A stretch of 64,000 nucleotides of DNA, taken from contig JAEOAD010000015.1 in the NCBI GenBank assembly GCA_036365145.1, positions 1,736,001 through 1,800,000 of the forward strand. Reading direction: 5' to 3'. Shown here piece by piece: positions 32,361 to 43,700 of this stretch. The first letter of the stretch is position 1. Each line of letters starts with the position of its first letter. The position numbers and the translations under genes were made by a program. The notes under the pieces are model-generated. The model ran no database searches. It had not been told where the DNA came from and saw only the letters and a list, made by a program, of their open reading frames with translations. This stretch comes from Orientallactaga sibirica (Eukaryota > Chordata > Mammalia > Rodentia > Dipodidae).

Positions 32361-33081
32361 GCTGGGGCTAGAGGATGAAACTCAGGGCCTTGGATTTACC
32401 ACAGGCCTCTAAGTTTGTTTCCTTCCAACACTCTATCTCTCACCCTACCCTTCTTCCCATGTGCCCCATGTCCTTGGGTCTGGTGTGTGCCATGTGTGGT
32501 GATAGGGATGGGACCCAGGGCCTAGTGCATACTAGGAAAGTACTGTATAAACTGAGGTATCTCCACCAAGGACTTCACTTTTGCTTTACTTTCTCTGAGC
32601 TGCTCTGTCCGCCTTCCAAGAGGTAACAAACGAGGTGACAGGTTCCAGTGTGTAAGTTGAGAAGATTGACATGTGATCTGGGTTTTGGCAGGGGGCCTAA
32701 CTGGCCAGGCCCTGAAACCAGAGTATAGACATGAGTAGGTAGCTATTTTGGATTCTGTCCCTTAGTGTCAGTAAAACATGGACTTCCTTTCCCTGGCAGA
32801 CTGGTCCCATTCTTAGAGACACCCAAACTGGCTGAGGAAGGAGGAAGGGCTTTTTGAAAATTAGGCAACTCACCAGCTGGGTACTCACTTTATGTTACTT
32901 CATCTGGGGCATAGGGGAGTACAGGGTACTCTTGGAGCAGAAGAGAAACAAATGGCTCTGGAGGCTTAGAGGAGGCACCTGGCCTCAAAGGGAAATCAGA
33001 TGGGACTTCTCCTAGGCAATGAAGTGAGAAATTTACAATAGTACATACTTTCTTGTCCCCTATAGAAATACTATGTTTATT
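32361..33081. other. Mostly unassigned; ID-like remnants
   Basis: GGACCCAGGGCCTAGTGCAT and AAGTACTGTATAAACTGAGG (about 32509-32560) look like an inverted ID-type SINE, as may 32363-32400. The rest (32576-33081) has no feature I can name. Confidence 0.5.
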
Positions 33082-33106
33082 CTCTCTCTCTCTCTCTCTC
33101 TCTCTT
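33082..33106. repeat. (CT)n microsatellite
   Basis: About twelve uninterrupted CT dinucleotides. Confidence 0.9.
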
Positions 33107-33307
33107 TCTCCCTGTGTGTATATACCCTTTCCCTATACCCTCCTATCCTTTTCACTATTTTTATTTCATGTGTGTATATGTGTTTGTATATGTGTGCAAG
33201 CATGTGGAGGCCAGAGTTTGACATCAGGTGTCATCCTAAATTGTTTTCTGTCTTATTTCTTCTTTTTCTGTTTTGCTGCTGGGTATGGTGGCATATGTTT
33301 TTATGAC

Positions 33308-33317
33308 AGAGTGAGCA

Positions 33318-33350
<33 letters not shown>

Positions 33351-33537
33351 TTTGGTGAGCCAGGGACTCCAGCCACTGCAATTGAACTCCAAATGAATGT
33401 GCTACTTTGTGTGCACATATGACCTTGTGTGATTGCATCACCTTGTGCATCTGGCTTATGTGGGACCTGGAGAGTGGAACATGGCTCCTTAGGCTTCACA
33501 GGCAAGCACCTTAACTGCTAGGCTATCTCTCCAGCCC
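33308..33537 (-). mobile_element. B2-superfamily SINE, short-body subtype
   Basis: GA-rich complement of the CT body at 33310-33350, an extra internal duplication around ACCTTGTGTGATTGCATCACC, and the head complement ending CTCTCCAGCCC at 33537. Confidence 0.88.
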
Positions 33538-33548
33538 TCTCCATCTTC

Positions 33549-33569
33549 TTTCTTTTCTCTTATTTTCTC

Positions 33570-33614
<45 letters not shown>

Positions 33615-33670
33615 TTTCTTTCTTTCTTCCTTCCTTTCTTTCTCTCTTTCTCTCTCTTTCTTTATTTTTC
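33549..33670. repeat. (TTTC)n microsatellite
   Basis: TTTC units with TTCC and CTCT interruptions over about 120 bp. Confidence 0.93.
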
Positions 33671-33674
33671 TTTC

Positions 33675-33914
33675 TTTTCTTGGAGAGAAAGAGAGAGAGA
33701 GAGAGGGAAGGAGAGGGAGACAGATAGAGAATGGGCACATCAGCAGCCTCTTAGCCATTGTGAATGAACTCCAGATATGCGTGCCCCCTTGTGGGCAAGT
33801 GCAGCATTGCACCCTTGCATCACTGCATCTGGCTAAACGTGGGTCCTGGAGATTGAAACCAGCATTCTTAGGCTTAGCAGGCAGACGCCTTAACCACTAA
33901 GCCATCTTTCCAAC
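33675..33914 (-). mobile_element. B2-superfamily SINE, long-body subtype
   Basis: GAGAGAAAGAGAGAG start, CAGCAGCCTCTTAGCCA, CCCCCTTGTGGGCAAGTGC, and the head complement TAAGCCATCTTTCCAACA. Confidence 0.9.
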
Positions 33915-34163
33915 ACTCCATCTTATTTCTTGAGAGAGGGTCTCACATTCAATCTAGCAAGCCAACTAGCCAGCAAGCTCTAGGATCTTCCTGTCTCCAC
34001 CTCCTCAGTACTGGATTCAGGCATATATGCCTCCATGCTTAACTTTTAGGTGGGTGTTGGGAATCTGGGTCTCAGGTCCTCATGCTTGTGCAGCAAGAAC
34101 TTTACCTGGTGAGCCATCTCTCATCCCCTTATTTTTTCTTTCAGTTGTAAAAATCTACAACAG

Positions 34164-34285
34164 AGGGGCTGGAGCTAAAGGTGAGTGGTAAAACCCTTGC
34201 TCACTATCCACGAGGCTCTGAGTTCTATCCATGCAACTGTAAAACAAAGCAAAGCAAAGCAAAACAAAACAAAACAAAACAAACC
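34164..34285 (+). mobile_element. ID-type SINE with AAAAC/AAAGC tail
   Basis: GGGGCTGGAGCTAAAGGTGA...GAGTTCTATCCATGCAAC, followed by a pentamer tail of AAAGC and AAAAC units (34240-34283). Confidence 0.8.
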
Positions 34286-34289
34286 AATA

Positions 34290-34480
34290 ACAGAAAAAAA
34301 CTACTATTTTACCCATTTTGAACATGTTCCTCAGTAGTAGTTAGTGTATTCACATTATTCTATAACCATCACCATCATTCCTTTCCAGACTTTCTCATTG
34401 TCCCAAATTTACACTTGGTCTTCATGAAACACTAACTCTATATCCCTTCCCCCAGCCCCTGGCACCCATCATTCTAACTT
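34290..34480 (-). mobile_element. Ancient mammalian LINE-1 3' UTR fragment
   Basis: ATTTTACCCATTTTGAACAT, TATTCACATTATTCTATAAC, CATCACCATCATTCCTTTCC and CCCCAGCCCCTGGCACCCAT match the antisense of the 3' UTR typical of old L1M families. Confidence 0.7.
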
Positions 34481-34636
34481 CATTATTTTGTTGTTTGTTT
34501 TTCAAGGTATGGTCTCACTCTAGCCAGGCTGACTGGAAACTCACTTTGTAGCTCAGGCTGGTCTTGAACACACAGTGATCTTTCTACATACACCTCCCAA
34601 GTACTGGCATTAAAGGTGTGTGTTGACATGCTCAGT
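34481..34636 (-). mobile_element. B1 SINE
   Basis: TCAAGGTATGGTCTCACTCT, GTAGCTCAGGCTGGTCTTGA and AAGTACTGGCATTAAAGGTG. Confidence 0.88.
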
Positions 34637-34654
34637 TTCTAACTTGTTTCTATG

Positions 34655-34880
34655 TACTATAGTTTGGATGTGGAATGTTCTCCAAAGGTCCATGTGCTAT
34701 AGACTCAGTACCTAGCTTGATATTACAGGGGAGGTTGTGGAAACTTTAAGAAGTAGGGTCTAGTGTGAAGTCTTCATGTCATAATGAGTGTGGATGTTCT
34801 TGAAGGGCATTATGGGACCCAGTCTCTTTCTTTTACAACCAAGCCACTAAGTGAGTGGTTTTATTCTAATACAAACTTCT
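34655..34880 (+). mobile_element. MaLR/MST-type LTR remnant
   Basis: CTATAGTTTGGATGTGGAAT, CCAAAGGTCCATGTGCTA and GAAGGGCATTATGGGACCC match the 5' part of MST/MLT-type LTRs. Confidence 0.7.
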
Positions 34881-34884
34881 GTCA

Positions 34885-35268
34885 TTATCTTTCCCTTTCC
34901 TTCTTCCCCTCTCTTTTGTTTTCTTCCCTCCCCTCTAGTCCCGCCATTTCTTTCCCTTTGCCTTTCCCTTCCTTCTCTTTCCTTCCTTCTCCTTTCCATT
35001 CCCCTTCAATCTCCTTTCTTTCTTTCTTTCCATCACTTCTTTTTCTCTCCTTTTGGTTTCTTCCCTCTCCATTCCTTTATCTCCCTTTCCTTTGCTTCCT
35101 CTTTCCTCCATTACCTTTTCCTTTCCTCTTTCCCTCCCTCCTTTTCTTCCTTCCCTGCTCCTCCTCCTTATCCTCCTCTATCTTCTTGCTTCCTTTCTCC
35201 TTCTCTTCTTTTCCCCCTCTTACTTCTTCTTATCCTTTTCTCCCCTCTTCTTGCCCCCTCCTTTTTTT
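34885..35268. repeat. Polypyrimidine tract, about 380 bp
   Basis: It is almost wholly C/T (CTTTCC, CCTTCC, TCCTCC runs) on the plus strand. All three plus frames are open simply because TAA, TAG and TGA cannot occur in pure pyrimidine; they are not genes. Confidence 0.93.
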
Positions 35269-35362
35269 TGAAATATGGTCTCAGTATGTAGCCCAGACAA
35301 GCCTTGAACTCATAATCCTCTTACTTCAGCCTACTGAGTACTGTGATTACAGACTTGCCTCG
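35268..35362 (-). mobile_element. B1 fragment
   Basis: GAAATATGGTCTCAGTATGT, AGCCCAGACAAGCCTTGAA and TGAGTACTGTGATTACAGAC. Confidence 0.75.
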
Positions 35363-35984
35363 AGTGTTTTTTAATATATATGAAGAAAAATTCACAGCAC
35401 ACTTGGTTATGTCCCTGTGCATCAAGTACATTCTTAGTACCTTCTCACCTACTATCTCTTACATAGGGACCATTTAAGACCCTATTTTTTGGAGGTGTTT
35501 TTATTTAATTGACTGATACTTAGTCTTTGCTACCATAAATGATCTTGCATGGAAATGCCTCTGGAGAATAATCTCATGTGCAAATTTATCTTTAGGAAAC
35601 ATTTCTTCAAAGAAGATGGCTGTATGGAATTTCTGTGCAGTCAGTTTTATAGTCTTGTTTTACTACTCTACTCTGGGGCCTTTCCCACAGTTGAGTCACA
35701 CCTTTGATACATGACACATCCCCACACTGCACATCCAAACAGGGATTTCTCAGAATTTGCCTGATATCAGAGAGGACATGGCCTTGAGGCAGACAGAGGA
35801 GGAGACACTGCAGTCAGGAGAGGGCCTGGAATTCTAGGGAGCTGGAATCGCTCAGGCTTCTTGTGAAGGAATGGGAGTATCATCCCAGAGACAAACAGAG
35901 CTCAACTTGTGAAAGGTTTATGTCTCTAGCTAGGGAACATTAAGTAGTTCTTTGGCTGTTACTACAAAGAAAGACCTGAGGCTT
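35363..35984. other. Unassigned stretch
   Basis: About 620 bp without a recognised repeat or coding frame. 35380-35640 may be a very old L1 3' fragment, but I cannot support it. Confidence 0.45.
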
Positions 35985-38095
35985 GGGCTTTTTAATTTTT
36001 TTAAAAAAGGTTATATTCTTATATCCCTCCTCTTCCACCCCTATTCCACTGGAGGCCCTCCTTAGTAGGGTTATTAGTATTCAGTGTGGAGTCCTAAGGG
36101 CCTCAGTCAGTCTCTGTGGGGAAAAGGGAATGGTATCTCAGGATAATCCTACCTGCCTTGAGGTTCTTACAATCTTTCTGCCCCTTCTTTGAAAATGTTC
36201 CCTGAGCCTTGGCAGATGTTAGAAATCTGATTTAGTATTGAATTCTCTGTAGCCTTTGGATCTCTGTTTTGGTGAGATTTGAGTGACTCTAGTGTCTGTT
36301 GTTATTTCCCTGGAGCTGGTTTAGGCTAGACATGAGAGCAGTAATCTTAATGCTGCTTCCTCTTCAATGACTCCTGAGCCCCATCAGATGTGGTAAAGGT
36401 GAGCCATATCATGATAGGCAGTCATCTATCTTTTCTTGTATTGATGCATCTGTGATCTCCCAGTATTCTCTGCCATCTATAAGATAAAACAGATTATCCA
36501 ACCAAAGAGAGCAGCTTGAATTAAAGGGGATAAACATAGTTACTTGAGAAATTTATTAAAGTGTATGCCCATTCTTCTTAGCCAAAGAGCAGTGGATGGT
36601 CTTTCTGGCGTCTATTGGTTTCCTATCAATAAGAATTTTATTTGGTTTCCAGTACCAGGTATGAGTTCTTCCCCACTGAACATGTCTCATGTTCAATCTG
36701 AGAACAGTTGGTTACCTGCATAGGCTGTGCACCATTGCTATTATAAATTACACAGGTGTGTACTTCTTGCCTGTCTGGTTGATTTTGTATCTTGCAGGAT
36801 CTCCCACTTATTCATGCAACCATTATCCCCCAGCAACACCCATAGCACTTTTCAGTGCTATGAGCACTAGCCAGGAAGGAACTGGTTACTTGTGACTACA
36901 GGCTGTGGTGTTTTCAGAAATAAGGTCTTACCGTTTAGCTCTGGCAAATAACCAAGGGCTTTGGCAGTGGCCTGCATGATTTTGAGGAGCTCATGTATCT
37001 TCCTGACCAACAGTTCATTGTAGTGGGCAACCTTTGGATCGCCCTGGGATTTATCAGTCAATCCCATGGTTTTAGGATTAAGCTTTCTCTGCCTTCTATG
37101 AGGCTTTTCTGTCTGGGTCCCCCTTCCCCCTTATTGAGGGTTATATCTTGTAGAATGCTATCTAGGAGAAGGTTCTTACATCTTGTTCATGTTGTCATTA
37201 GTTTTGTATAATTCCCCCACCTTCCCTCTCTCTACCCTCAAAGACCCTTCTACCCCTTATATTCTTTCCTTCCTTCCTTCTTTCTTTTACAATATCTCTC
37301 TTGACTTGCTTGTTGAATAGCCCCTCTTTCCCTTTTCCCCCTCCTCCCCTTTCTTCCTATTTCTTCTTTTTCCTAGTTTCATTCTAGTTCTATATCAATA
37401 CTCCTGATACTTACTACCACTTATACTCATCTCAAGCTGTTCCAGGTTAGGAACTGCATATGAGAGAGAACTTGGTGGTGTTTGTCTTTTTGAGTCTGTA
37501 TGACCTTGCTTAGTATGGTTTTTTACAAGTCCATTCATTTTTCTGCAGATTTAATTATTTTGTTTTTCCTTAACTGCTGAGTAGAATTCCATTGTGTATA
37601 TGTACCATATCTTCATTATTCATTTGTCTGTTAATGGGCATCTGGGCTGATTCCAGTTCCTGGTTATTGTGAATAGGGTAGCAATGAATATGGTTGTATA
37701 AGTGTCTCTGTAATAACTAGAATAGTTTTTAGGGTACATGCCCCCCTCAAAAAACTCATAGCTGGCCCTAATGTTAGATTTATTTTCAGCTTTTTGAATA
37801 GTCTCTGAACTGATTTCCATTGTATCTGTACAAATTTTCACTCCCACCAGCAGTGGATAAGGGTTCCTCTTTCCCTACATCCCCACCAGCATGTGCTGTC
37901 ATTTGAATTTTTTGTTTTTTGTCTTTTGAGGTAGGGTCTTTCTCTAGCCCAGGCTGACCTGGATTTACTATGGAATTCACTATGTAGTCTCAGGATGCCT
38001 CAAATCCACAGCAATCCTCCTACCTCTGCCTCTTGAGTGCTGGGACTAAAGGTGTGTGCTACCATACCTGGCTCTCATTTGATTTTTTTTACATT
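35985..38095 (-). mobile_element. LINE-1 3' end (ORF2 tail plus 3' UTR)
   Basis: The inverted 3' UTR is about 36000-37490. The ORF2 C-terminal region follows (GCTGAGTAGAATTCCATTGT, ACCATATCTTCATTATTC, TTCCTGGTTATTGTGAATAG at 37575-37680). A B1 at 37912-38073 interrupts it close to the edge. Confidence 0.88.
37912..38073 (-). mobile_element. B1 SINE
   Basis: TTTTGAGGTAGGGTCTTTCT and TGAGTGCTGGGACTAAAGGT. Flanks CTGTCATTTGAATTTTT and CTCTCATTTGATTTTTT form the target duplication. Confidence 0.92.
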
Positions 38096-39570
38096 AAATT
38101 TATTTTTTAAGTTGAAATTTTGTATGGATACATCAAGTGTTGTTAGCATCATTCTCCTCCTTGTGACCCACTCCACTGAGGGCCCCCCCCTTAGTGGAAT
38201 TTCTGGTATTCACCATGGAGCTGTGAGTTATGAGTTGTGAGAGCAGTAGTCAGTCATTGTGGTGGGAGGAAATGCTTCTGGATATTCCCTTGCACCCTGT
38301 GGCTCTTACATTCTTTTGTCCCTCTTCTGCAAAATTCTCTGACCATTGGTGAGTATGCCTTAAGTCTACTTTAGTGTTGATCTCTGAGCAGCTTCTTTAT
38401 TTCTGCTTTGATGCATTTTGAGTATTCTCAATGTGTGTTTCCATCACCCTGGCCTGGGTTGTCAGACTCATCATGGAAGCAGAACTCTTGCTCATCTTGC
38501 CAATTCCTTTGTGTTTTCACCTGGGCCCTAGCTGCTGTGCTAAGGGTGGTTAGTCTGCTGGCACAGAATCAGCTATCCTTGTCCTGTTGATAGATTTTGG
38601 TTGTCCTCTGTTCTTGCTGCTTTCTGAAAACAATACAAAACAAAACAAAACAACTCTCCAAGGGAGAGTGAGATCAGGATAGATTAAAGGGGATACACAT
38701 TGTTAATTTAGAGAGGTGTTGGTGGAGGTAGTCTCACTTGCCAAAGACTAGTGGGAGCTTCTCATTGGAGTCTTGTATCCATCAGATTTGGACTTTATTT
38801 CCAGTTTCAGCTATGATTTCCTTTCTACTGAGTGGACCTCTTAGCTAATCTGAAAGCCATTGGGTACTAACCTAGGGTGGGTGCCACTATTGCACAGGTT
38901 TGTACATCTTGTCAGGATGGTTGCTTGCATACAACAGGGTCAAACATTGTTGGTCATTTTCACCCAGCATCTCATCTCCTTCCAGATTCAGTCATATATT
39001 CTCTTTTTAAAAAAACTATTTTATTTATTTGAGAGAGAGAATGGGTGCCCTAGGGCCTCTATCCACCGCAAACGAACTCCAGACTCATGCGCCACCTTGT
39101 ACATCCAGCTTACATGGGTTCTGGGGAATTGAGCCCTGGGTCCTTAGGCTTCACAGGTAATCACCTTAACTACTAAGTCATCTCTCCAGCCCCAGCCAGA
39201 TCTCTTGATGTTCTGCATTGGCAGCATGTGTTGTCTTTGGCAATAGGGTCTTACCTTTCTCCTCAGATGGGTAATAAAGTACTTTGAGAAAACCCTGTCT
39301 TGTTCTGGTGACCTCATGGGTCTCTCTGATCAATAGCTCAATGTGGGTTGTAACCCATTTCTGGTACTGGGATTTATCAACCAGGGCCAAATGTTTTAGG
39401 GTTAGGCTTCAACCCACCCTCTCCAGGGCCCATCTCACCAGACAATCCCTCTATGCTCCTATTAAGGATTATATTTTCTAGTCTGCTATCCAGGAGGAAG
39501 CAATTGGTGCCAATTCATTTTGGATTTAGTTTTGTGTATATCTTTCCCACCCCCACTTTTCTGTTCCCCT
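38096..39570 (-). mobile_element. LINE-1 3' UTR, second of three
   Basis: An inverted L1 3' UTR starts at TTTACATTAAATTTATTTTT and carries the blocks TGGCTCTTACATTCTTTTGT and TCTTCTGCAAAATTCTCTGA. They have the same order as at 36140-36215 and 39770-39815. It has no ORF2 sequence. Confidence 0.85.
39005..39193 (-). mobile_element. B2-superfamily SINE, short-body subtype
   Basis: TATTTTATTTATTTGAGAGA to the head complement CTAAGTCATCTCTCCAGCCC. Confidence 0.92.
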
Positions 39571-40984
39571 CCCCTCAAACTCATTTTTTATTAGATATGG
39601 ACATATTTTTGATATAAGCAACACACATTGTTACCATCCTTTCCCTCCTCCTTGCCCCTTTTTGGAAGAGGCCTTCCTTGCTGAGGTTGCAGGTCAACCC
39701 CATGGGGATTATGAGTCATGCATTATGGGAGGGGTGGCAATGTCTCTGTACAAAATGTATCGACTTGTGGCTCTAACAATCTTTCTGCCCCACTTCTGCA
39801 AAATTCCCTGAGCCATGCTGGGAGCATTTTAAGTCTACTTCAGTGATGGGCAATTAGGAACCTCTGGGTCTCTGGAATGGTAGTTGCTGAGTGTCCTCAG
39901 TATCTATCTCCATCACCCTCATGCTGATATCAGATTCACTAAGAAAGCAGTACTCTTGCTCATTTCCCCAATTCCTCTGTGGCTTCAGCTGGGGCTGGGG
40001 TGGAGCACACTGGGTCATTTATCTCCTCAGGTCCAGCTCCCATCTGAAAAAGAGAAGCAGATTCTCCAACAGAGAAGTCAGCACTAGTTAAGTCGGATAA
40101 GCATTATTAATTTAGAGAGAATTAAAAGGTGTAGACCCTCTTATAGTCTAAGGTTAGTGGAAGCTTGACAATGGAAAGCAGAATCATTATCTGGTTATGA
40201 TTCTGACTTGTTTACTAGTTACAAATATGGTTTTCTTTCCTCTGAGCAGATCTGTTAGCCAATCCAAAAGCAGTTGGTTACCCACAATGGTAGTGTGCCA
40301 CTTGTGTGAGCATCACATCAGGTTGTTTGCTTCTGAGTTGCTTAGACTTTGAGTTGCTTGGACAGATGTTGGCCACTTTCACCCTGTAGCTCATGTAGTG
40401 CCTTCCAGCACTAGATGGGCTAATTATCTGGGGACTGGTTCTCCTCTGGATTCCAACAAGGTTTCTCTATGGTCTGTGCCAACAGTGTTTGGTGTCTTCA
40501 GGAGTAGGGTCTTACCATTAACCTCTGGTGGGTAATCAAGTGCTCTGACAGAAGTCTGTCTTGTTTGTTTTGGAAGATGTAGTAGGTCTCTCTGATCAAC
40601 AGTTCATTGTGGATGTAGATGACATCCTGGTACAGGGAATTATAGGTCAGTGGCAAGGGAAAAGAAAAAAGAAAAAGACAGGGAAGAAAGAGAAACAGGA
40701 GAAATTTGAGATGAGGTTTCATCTCACCCTCTCCATGGCCCTTTGATTTAGGTGCTCCCCCTAAGGTACTCTTGAGGGTTCAACATTTTAGTCTGACTTC
40801 CAGGATATAGGATTCTATGGTACCAGTTCAATTTGGGTTCAGTTTTGTGTCCTCCCCTTCCCTTCCCCCAAGCCCTAAACTCCCTATTGTCCAAGCCTCA
40901 AGATGCTATTCAGTTATGTCGGCAACTTGGGCTGATCCAGGTTAGGAACTGCAGATAAGTGAGTTCATGTGACAGTTACCTTTC

Positions 40985-41600
40985 TGTGATTGTGTGAGTT
41001 CACTAAGAATGATCTGTTCCAAGTTCGATGAATTTTCTACAAATTTCAATATGTCATTTTTCTTACTGCTGAGTAGAATTTCATCATGTAACTATACCAC
41101 ATCTTGTTTATCCATTCCTCCAATGATGAACACTTGGGCCGATTCCAATTTTTAGCTATTATGATTTGAGCAGCGATAAACATTATTGAGCAAATATCTC
41201 TGAACTGAGATGTGGAACTTTTAGGGTAGATGCCCAGTAAGGGAATAGCTCCCCTCAAACTCTTTATCTCACCCTTGAGTTGCTGTTGGGTATGACTGCA
41301 ATTCAAGCAGCATTTGTCTTTCTGTGCTTGTGTGAGTTCACTTAGTTTGATCTGTTCCAAGTCTGTCCATTTTCCTGCAAATTTTGTTGTATCATTTTTC
41401 CTTACTGCTGAGAGGAATTTCATCATATGTACCACACACATTATCCAATCAGCAAACGATGGGCACCAGGGTTGATTCCAGTTCTTACTTATTGTGAATT
41501 GAGCAGCTATAAATATGGTTCAACAAATATCTCTACAGTGAAGAGTGGAGACTTTAGGGTAGATGCCCACTAAAGGAATGGCTGGATCAGTTGGTAACTC
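40985..41600 (-). repeat. Tandem duplication of the ORF2 C-terminal segment
   Basis: Two copies, about 40985-41265 and 41325-41590. Both contain GATCTGTTCCAAGT, a CTTACTGCTGAG block, a GATTCCA block and CTTTAGGGTAGATGCCC. They are diverged, so the duplication is old or reflects two stacked L1s. Confidence 0.75.
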
Positions 41601-41609
41601 TATTTTCAT

Positions 41610-41629
41610 TTTTTTTTTTTGATAGAGAG

Positions 41630-41673
<44 letters not shown>

Positions 41674-41880
41674 GGAAAGGAAGACAGATAGAGATGGGCA
41701 CGTCAGCAGCCTCTCAACTGCTGTGAAAAAAATCCAGATGCGTGCACCCCCTTGTGGTCAAGTGCGACATTGCGCCCTTGCATTACTTTGCATCTGGCTA
41801 AATCTGGGACCTGGAGAATGGAACCTGCATTCTTAGGCTTAGGAGGCAGGCGCCTTAAATGCTAAGCCATCTCTCCAGCC
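41610..41880 (-). mobile_element. B2-superfamily SINE, long-body subtype
   Basis: Exact 10-bp target duplication CTATTTTCAT at 41600-41609 and 41881-41890. It has a (GA)n tract of about 17 units near its tail. Confidence 0.95.
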
Positions 41881-42169
41881 CTATTTTCATCTTTTTGTGG
41901 AGTCTCCATAACGATTTCCATAGTGGTTGTACAAGTTTGTATTCACAAACATCAGCATTTGCTGTCATTTGATATTTTTGTGTCATTTGATTTTTAATGA
42001 TGCCATCATTTCTGGACCAAGGCAGAATCTCATAGTTATTTTAATTTGTATTTCCCTGATGGTTAAGGATGTTGATATTTTTCTTAAATCAGTATTAGCC
42101 ACTTGTTTTTCTTCCTTTGGGAATTCCCTATTGAGTTCTCTGCTTCATTTTTTGAGTGGATTGTTCAAT

Positions 42170-42416
42170 TTTTTTGGAGAGAGACACAGAGAGAGAGACA
42201 GAGAGAGAGGGAGAGGAAGACAGATAGAGATGGGTGCGCCAGCAGCCTCTCAGCTGCTGTGAACGAAATACAGGTGCATGCACCCCCTTGTGGTCCAGTG
42301 CTGCATTGTACCTTTGCATCACTTTTTATCTGGCTAAGCATGGGACCTGGAGATTGGAACTGGCATTCTTAGGCTGAGGAGGCAGGCGCCTTAACGGCTA
42401 AGCCATCTCTCCAGCC
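42170..42416 (-). mobile_element. B2-superfamily SINE, long-body subtype
   Basis: Target duplication TGGATTGTTCAAT / TGGATTGTTTAAT (42157-42169, 42417-42429). Confidence 0.95.
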
Positions 42417-43010
42417 TGGATTGTTTAATGTTTTATTGAATAGTTTTTTGAGTTCTTTGTAGATTCTGGATATTAGGTAAAGATTTTCTCCCATTCTGTA
42501 GGTATTCTGATGGTCATGTTTATGGTATGTTTTTCTGTACAAAAGTTTTTTAGCTTCATGAGATCCCATTGTTTGAATGATTTTTAATTTCCTGGGCTTC
42601 TGGAGTATTGTTCAGGAAGTTTTTCTCCACTCCCATATTGTGGAGAGTTCCTCCTATTTTTCATCCAATAGTTTGAGAATTTCAGATGTTTAATCCATTT
42701 AGAATTGATTATTTTGCATGGTGAGGGGAGTGGATCTAGTTTCATTTTTTACATGTGTTTATCCAATTTGTCTAGCAACATTTGTTGAAGATGCTAGGTT
42801 TTCTTCAGTGAATGTTGGTGACTCCTTTGTCAAGGATCAAGTAGCTGTATTTGCTTGAAGTAAGGGCTGGGTCTTCAATTCTGTTCCATTGATCTATATG
42901 CCTGCTTTATGCCAGTACCATACTGCTTTTGTTACTATGGCTTTTTAGTATAGCTTTAGATCAGGTAGGGTGATATCTACAGAGGTGTTTCTTTTGCTGA
43001 GAATATTTTT

Positions 43011-43283
43011 TAAAATTTTATTTATTTTTGGAGAGAGACTCAGAGAGAGACAGACAGAGAGGGAGGGGGAGACAGAGATGGGCGTGCCAGCAGTCTCTCG
43101 CTGCTGTGAAAGAAATCCAGATGTGTGAGCCCCCGTGTGGGCAAGTGCTGCATTGCGCCCTTGCATCACTTTACATCTGGCTAAACGTGGGACCTGGAGA
43201 TTGGAACAGCTGGAGATTGGAACCAATGTTCTTAGGCTTAGCAGGCACTCACCTTAACCATTAAGCCATCTCTCCAGCCCTCC
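43011..43283 (-). mobile_element. B2-superfamily SINE, long-body subtype
   Basis: Perfect 16-bp target duplication TGCTGAGAATATTTTT (42995-43010 and 43284-43299), so it is a comparatively young insertion. Confidence 0.96.
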
Positions 43284-43339
43284 TGCTGAGAATATTTTTG
43301 GATATTCAGGGCCTTTTTCCATTCATATGAATTTTCAAA

Positions 43340-43536
43340 AAATATTATTTACTTATTTGAGAGAGAAAGAGACACAGAGAGAGAAATAGAGAGAGAGAGA
43401 ATGGGTGTGCCAGGGCCTCTAGCCACTGCAAACGAACTCCAGATGCATGCGCCCCCTTGTGCATCTGGAGAATCGAACCAGGATCCTTTGGCTTTGAAGA
43501 CAAATGCCTTAACTGCTAAACCACCTCTCCAGCTCC
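43340..43536 (-). mobile_element. B2-superfamily SINE, short-body subtype
   Basis: ATTTACTTATTTGAGAGAG to the head complement CTAAACCACCTCTCCAGC. It lies directly next to the following B1. Confidence 0.9.
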
Positions 43537-43537
43537 C

Positions 43538-43700
43538 AAACTTTTGTTGTTGTTGTTGTTTATTCGAGTTATGGTCTCACTCTAGCCCAGGCTGACCTGT
43601 AATTCACTCTGTATTCTCAGGGTGGCCTCGAACAAGATGATCCTCCTATCTCTGCCTCCAAAATGCTGGTATTAAAGGTGTGCTCCACCACACCCAGCTC
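43538..43700 (-). mobile_element. B1 SINE
   Basis: A TTG-repeat tail, then TTATGGTCTCACTCTAGCCC and ATGCTGGTATTAAAGGTGT. L1 sequence ATATGAATTTT lies on both sides of this B1 plus the preceding SINE. Confidence 0.9.

Larger units (their letters stand above)
33168..34130 (-). mobile_element. Long composite SINE, split by two younger SINEs and a microsatellite
   Basis: The tail part 33168-33242 (TGTGTGTATATGTG, CATGTGGAGGCCAGAGTTTG) and the body/head part 33918-34130 (TTCTTGAGAGAGGGTCTCAC, CTGGTGAGCCATCTC) are two halves of one inverted element. Confidence 0.75.

Noticed and set aside
32103..32378. 91-codon Ser/Pro-rich frame
   Set aside because: Polypyrimidine tract, same reason as above.
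33489..33812. Lys/Arg/Glu-rich minus-strand frame
   Set aside because: It is the (GAAA)n microsatellite read through into a SINE.
34784..35374. 196-codon frame, plus the overlapping 146- and 72-codon frames
   Set aside because: They lie in a pure pyrimidine tract where stop codons cannot form; the products are Ser/Phe/Leu/Pro low-complexity.
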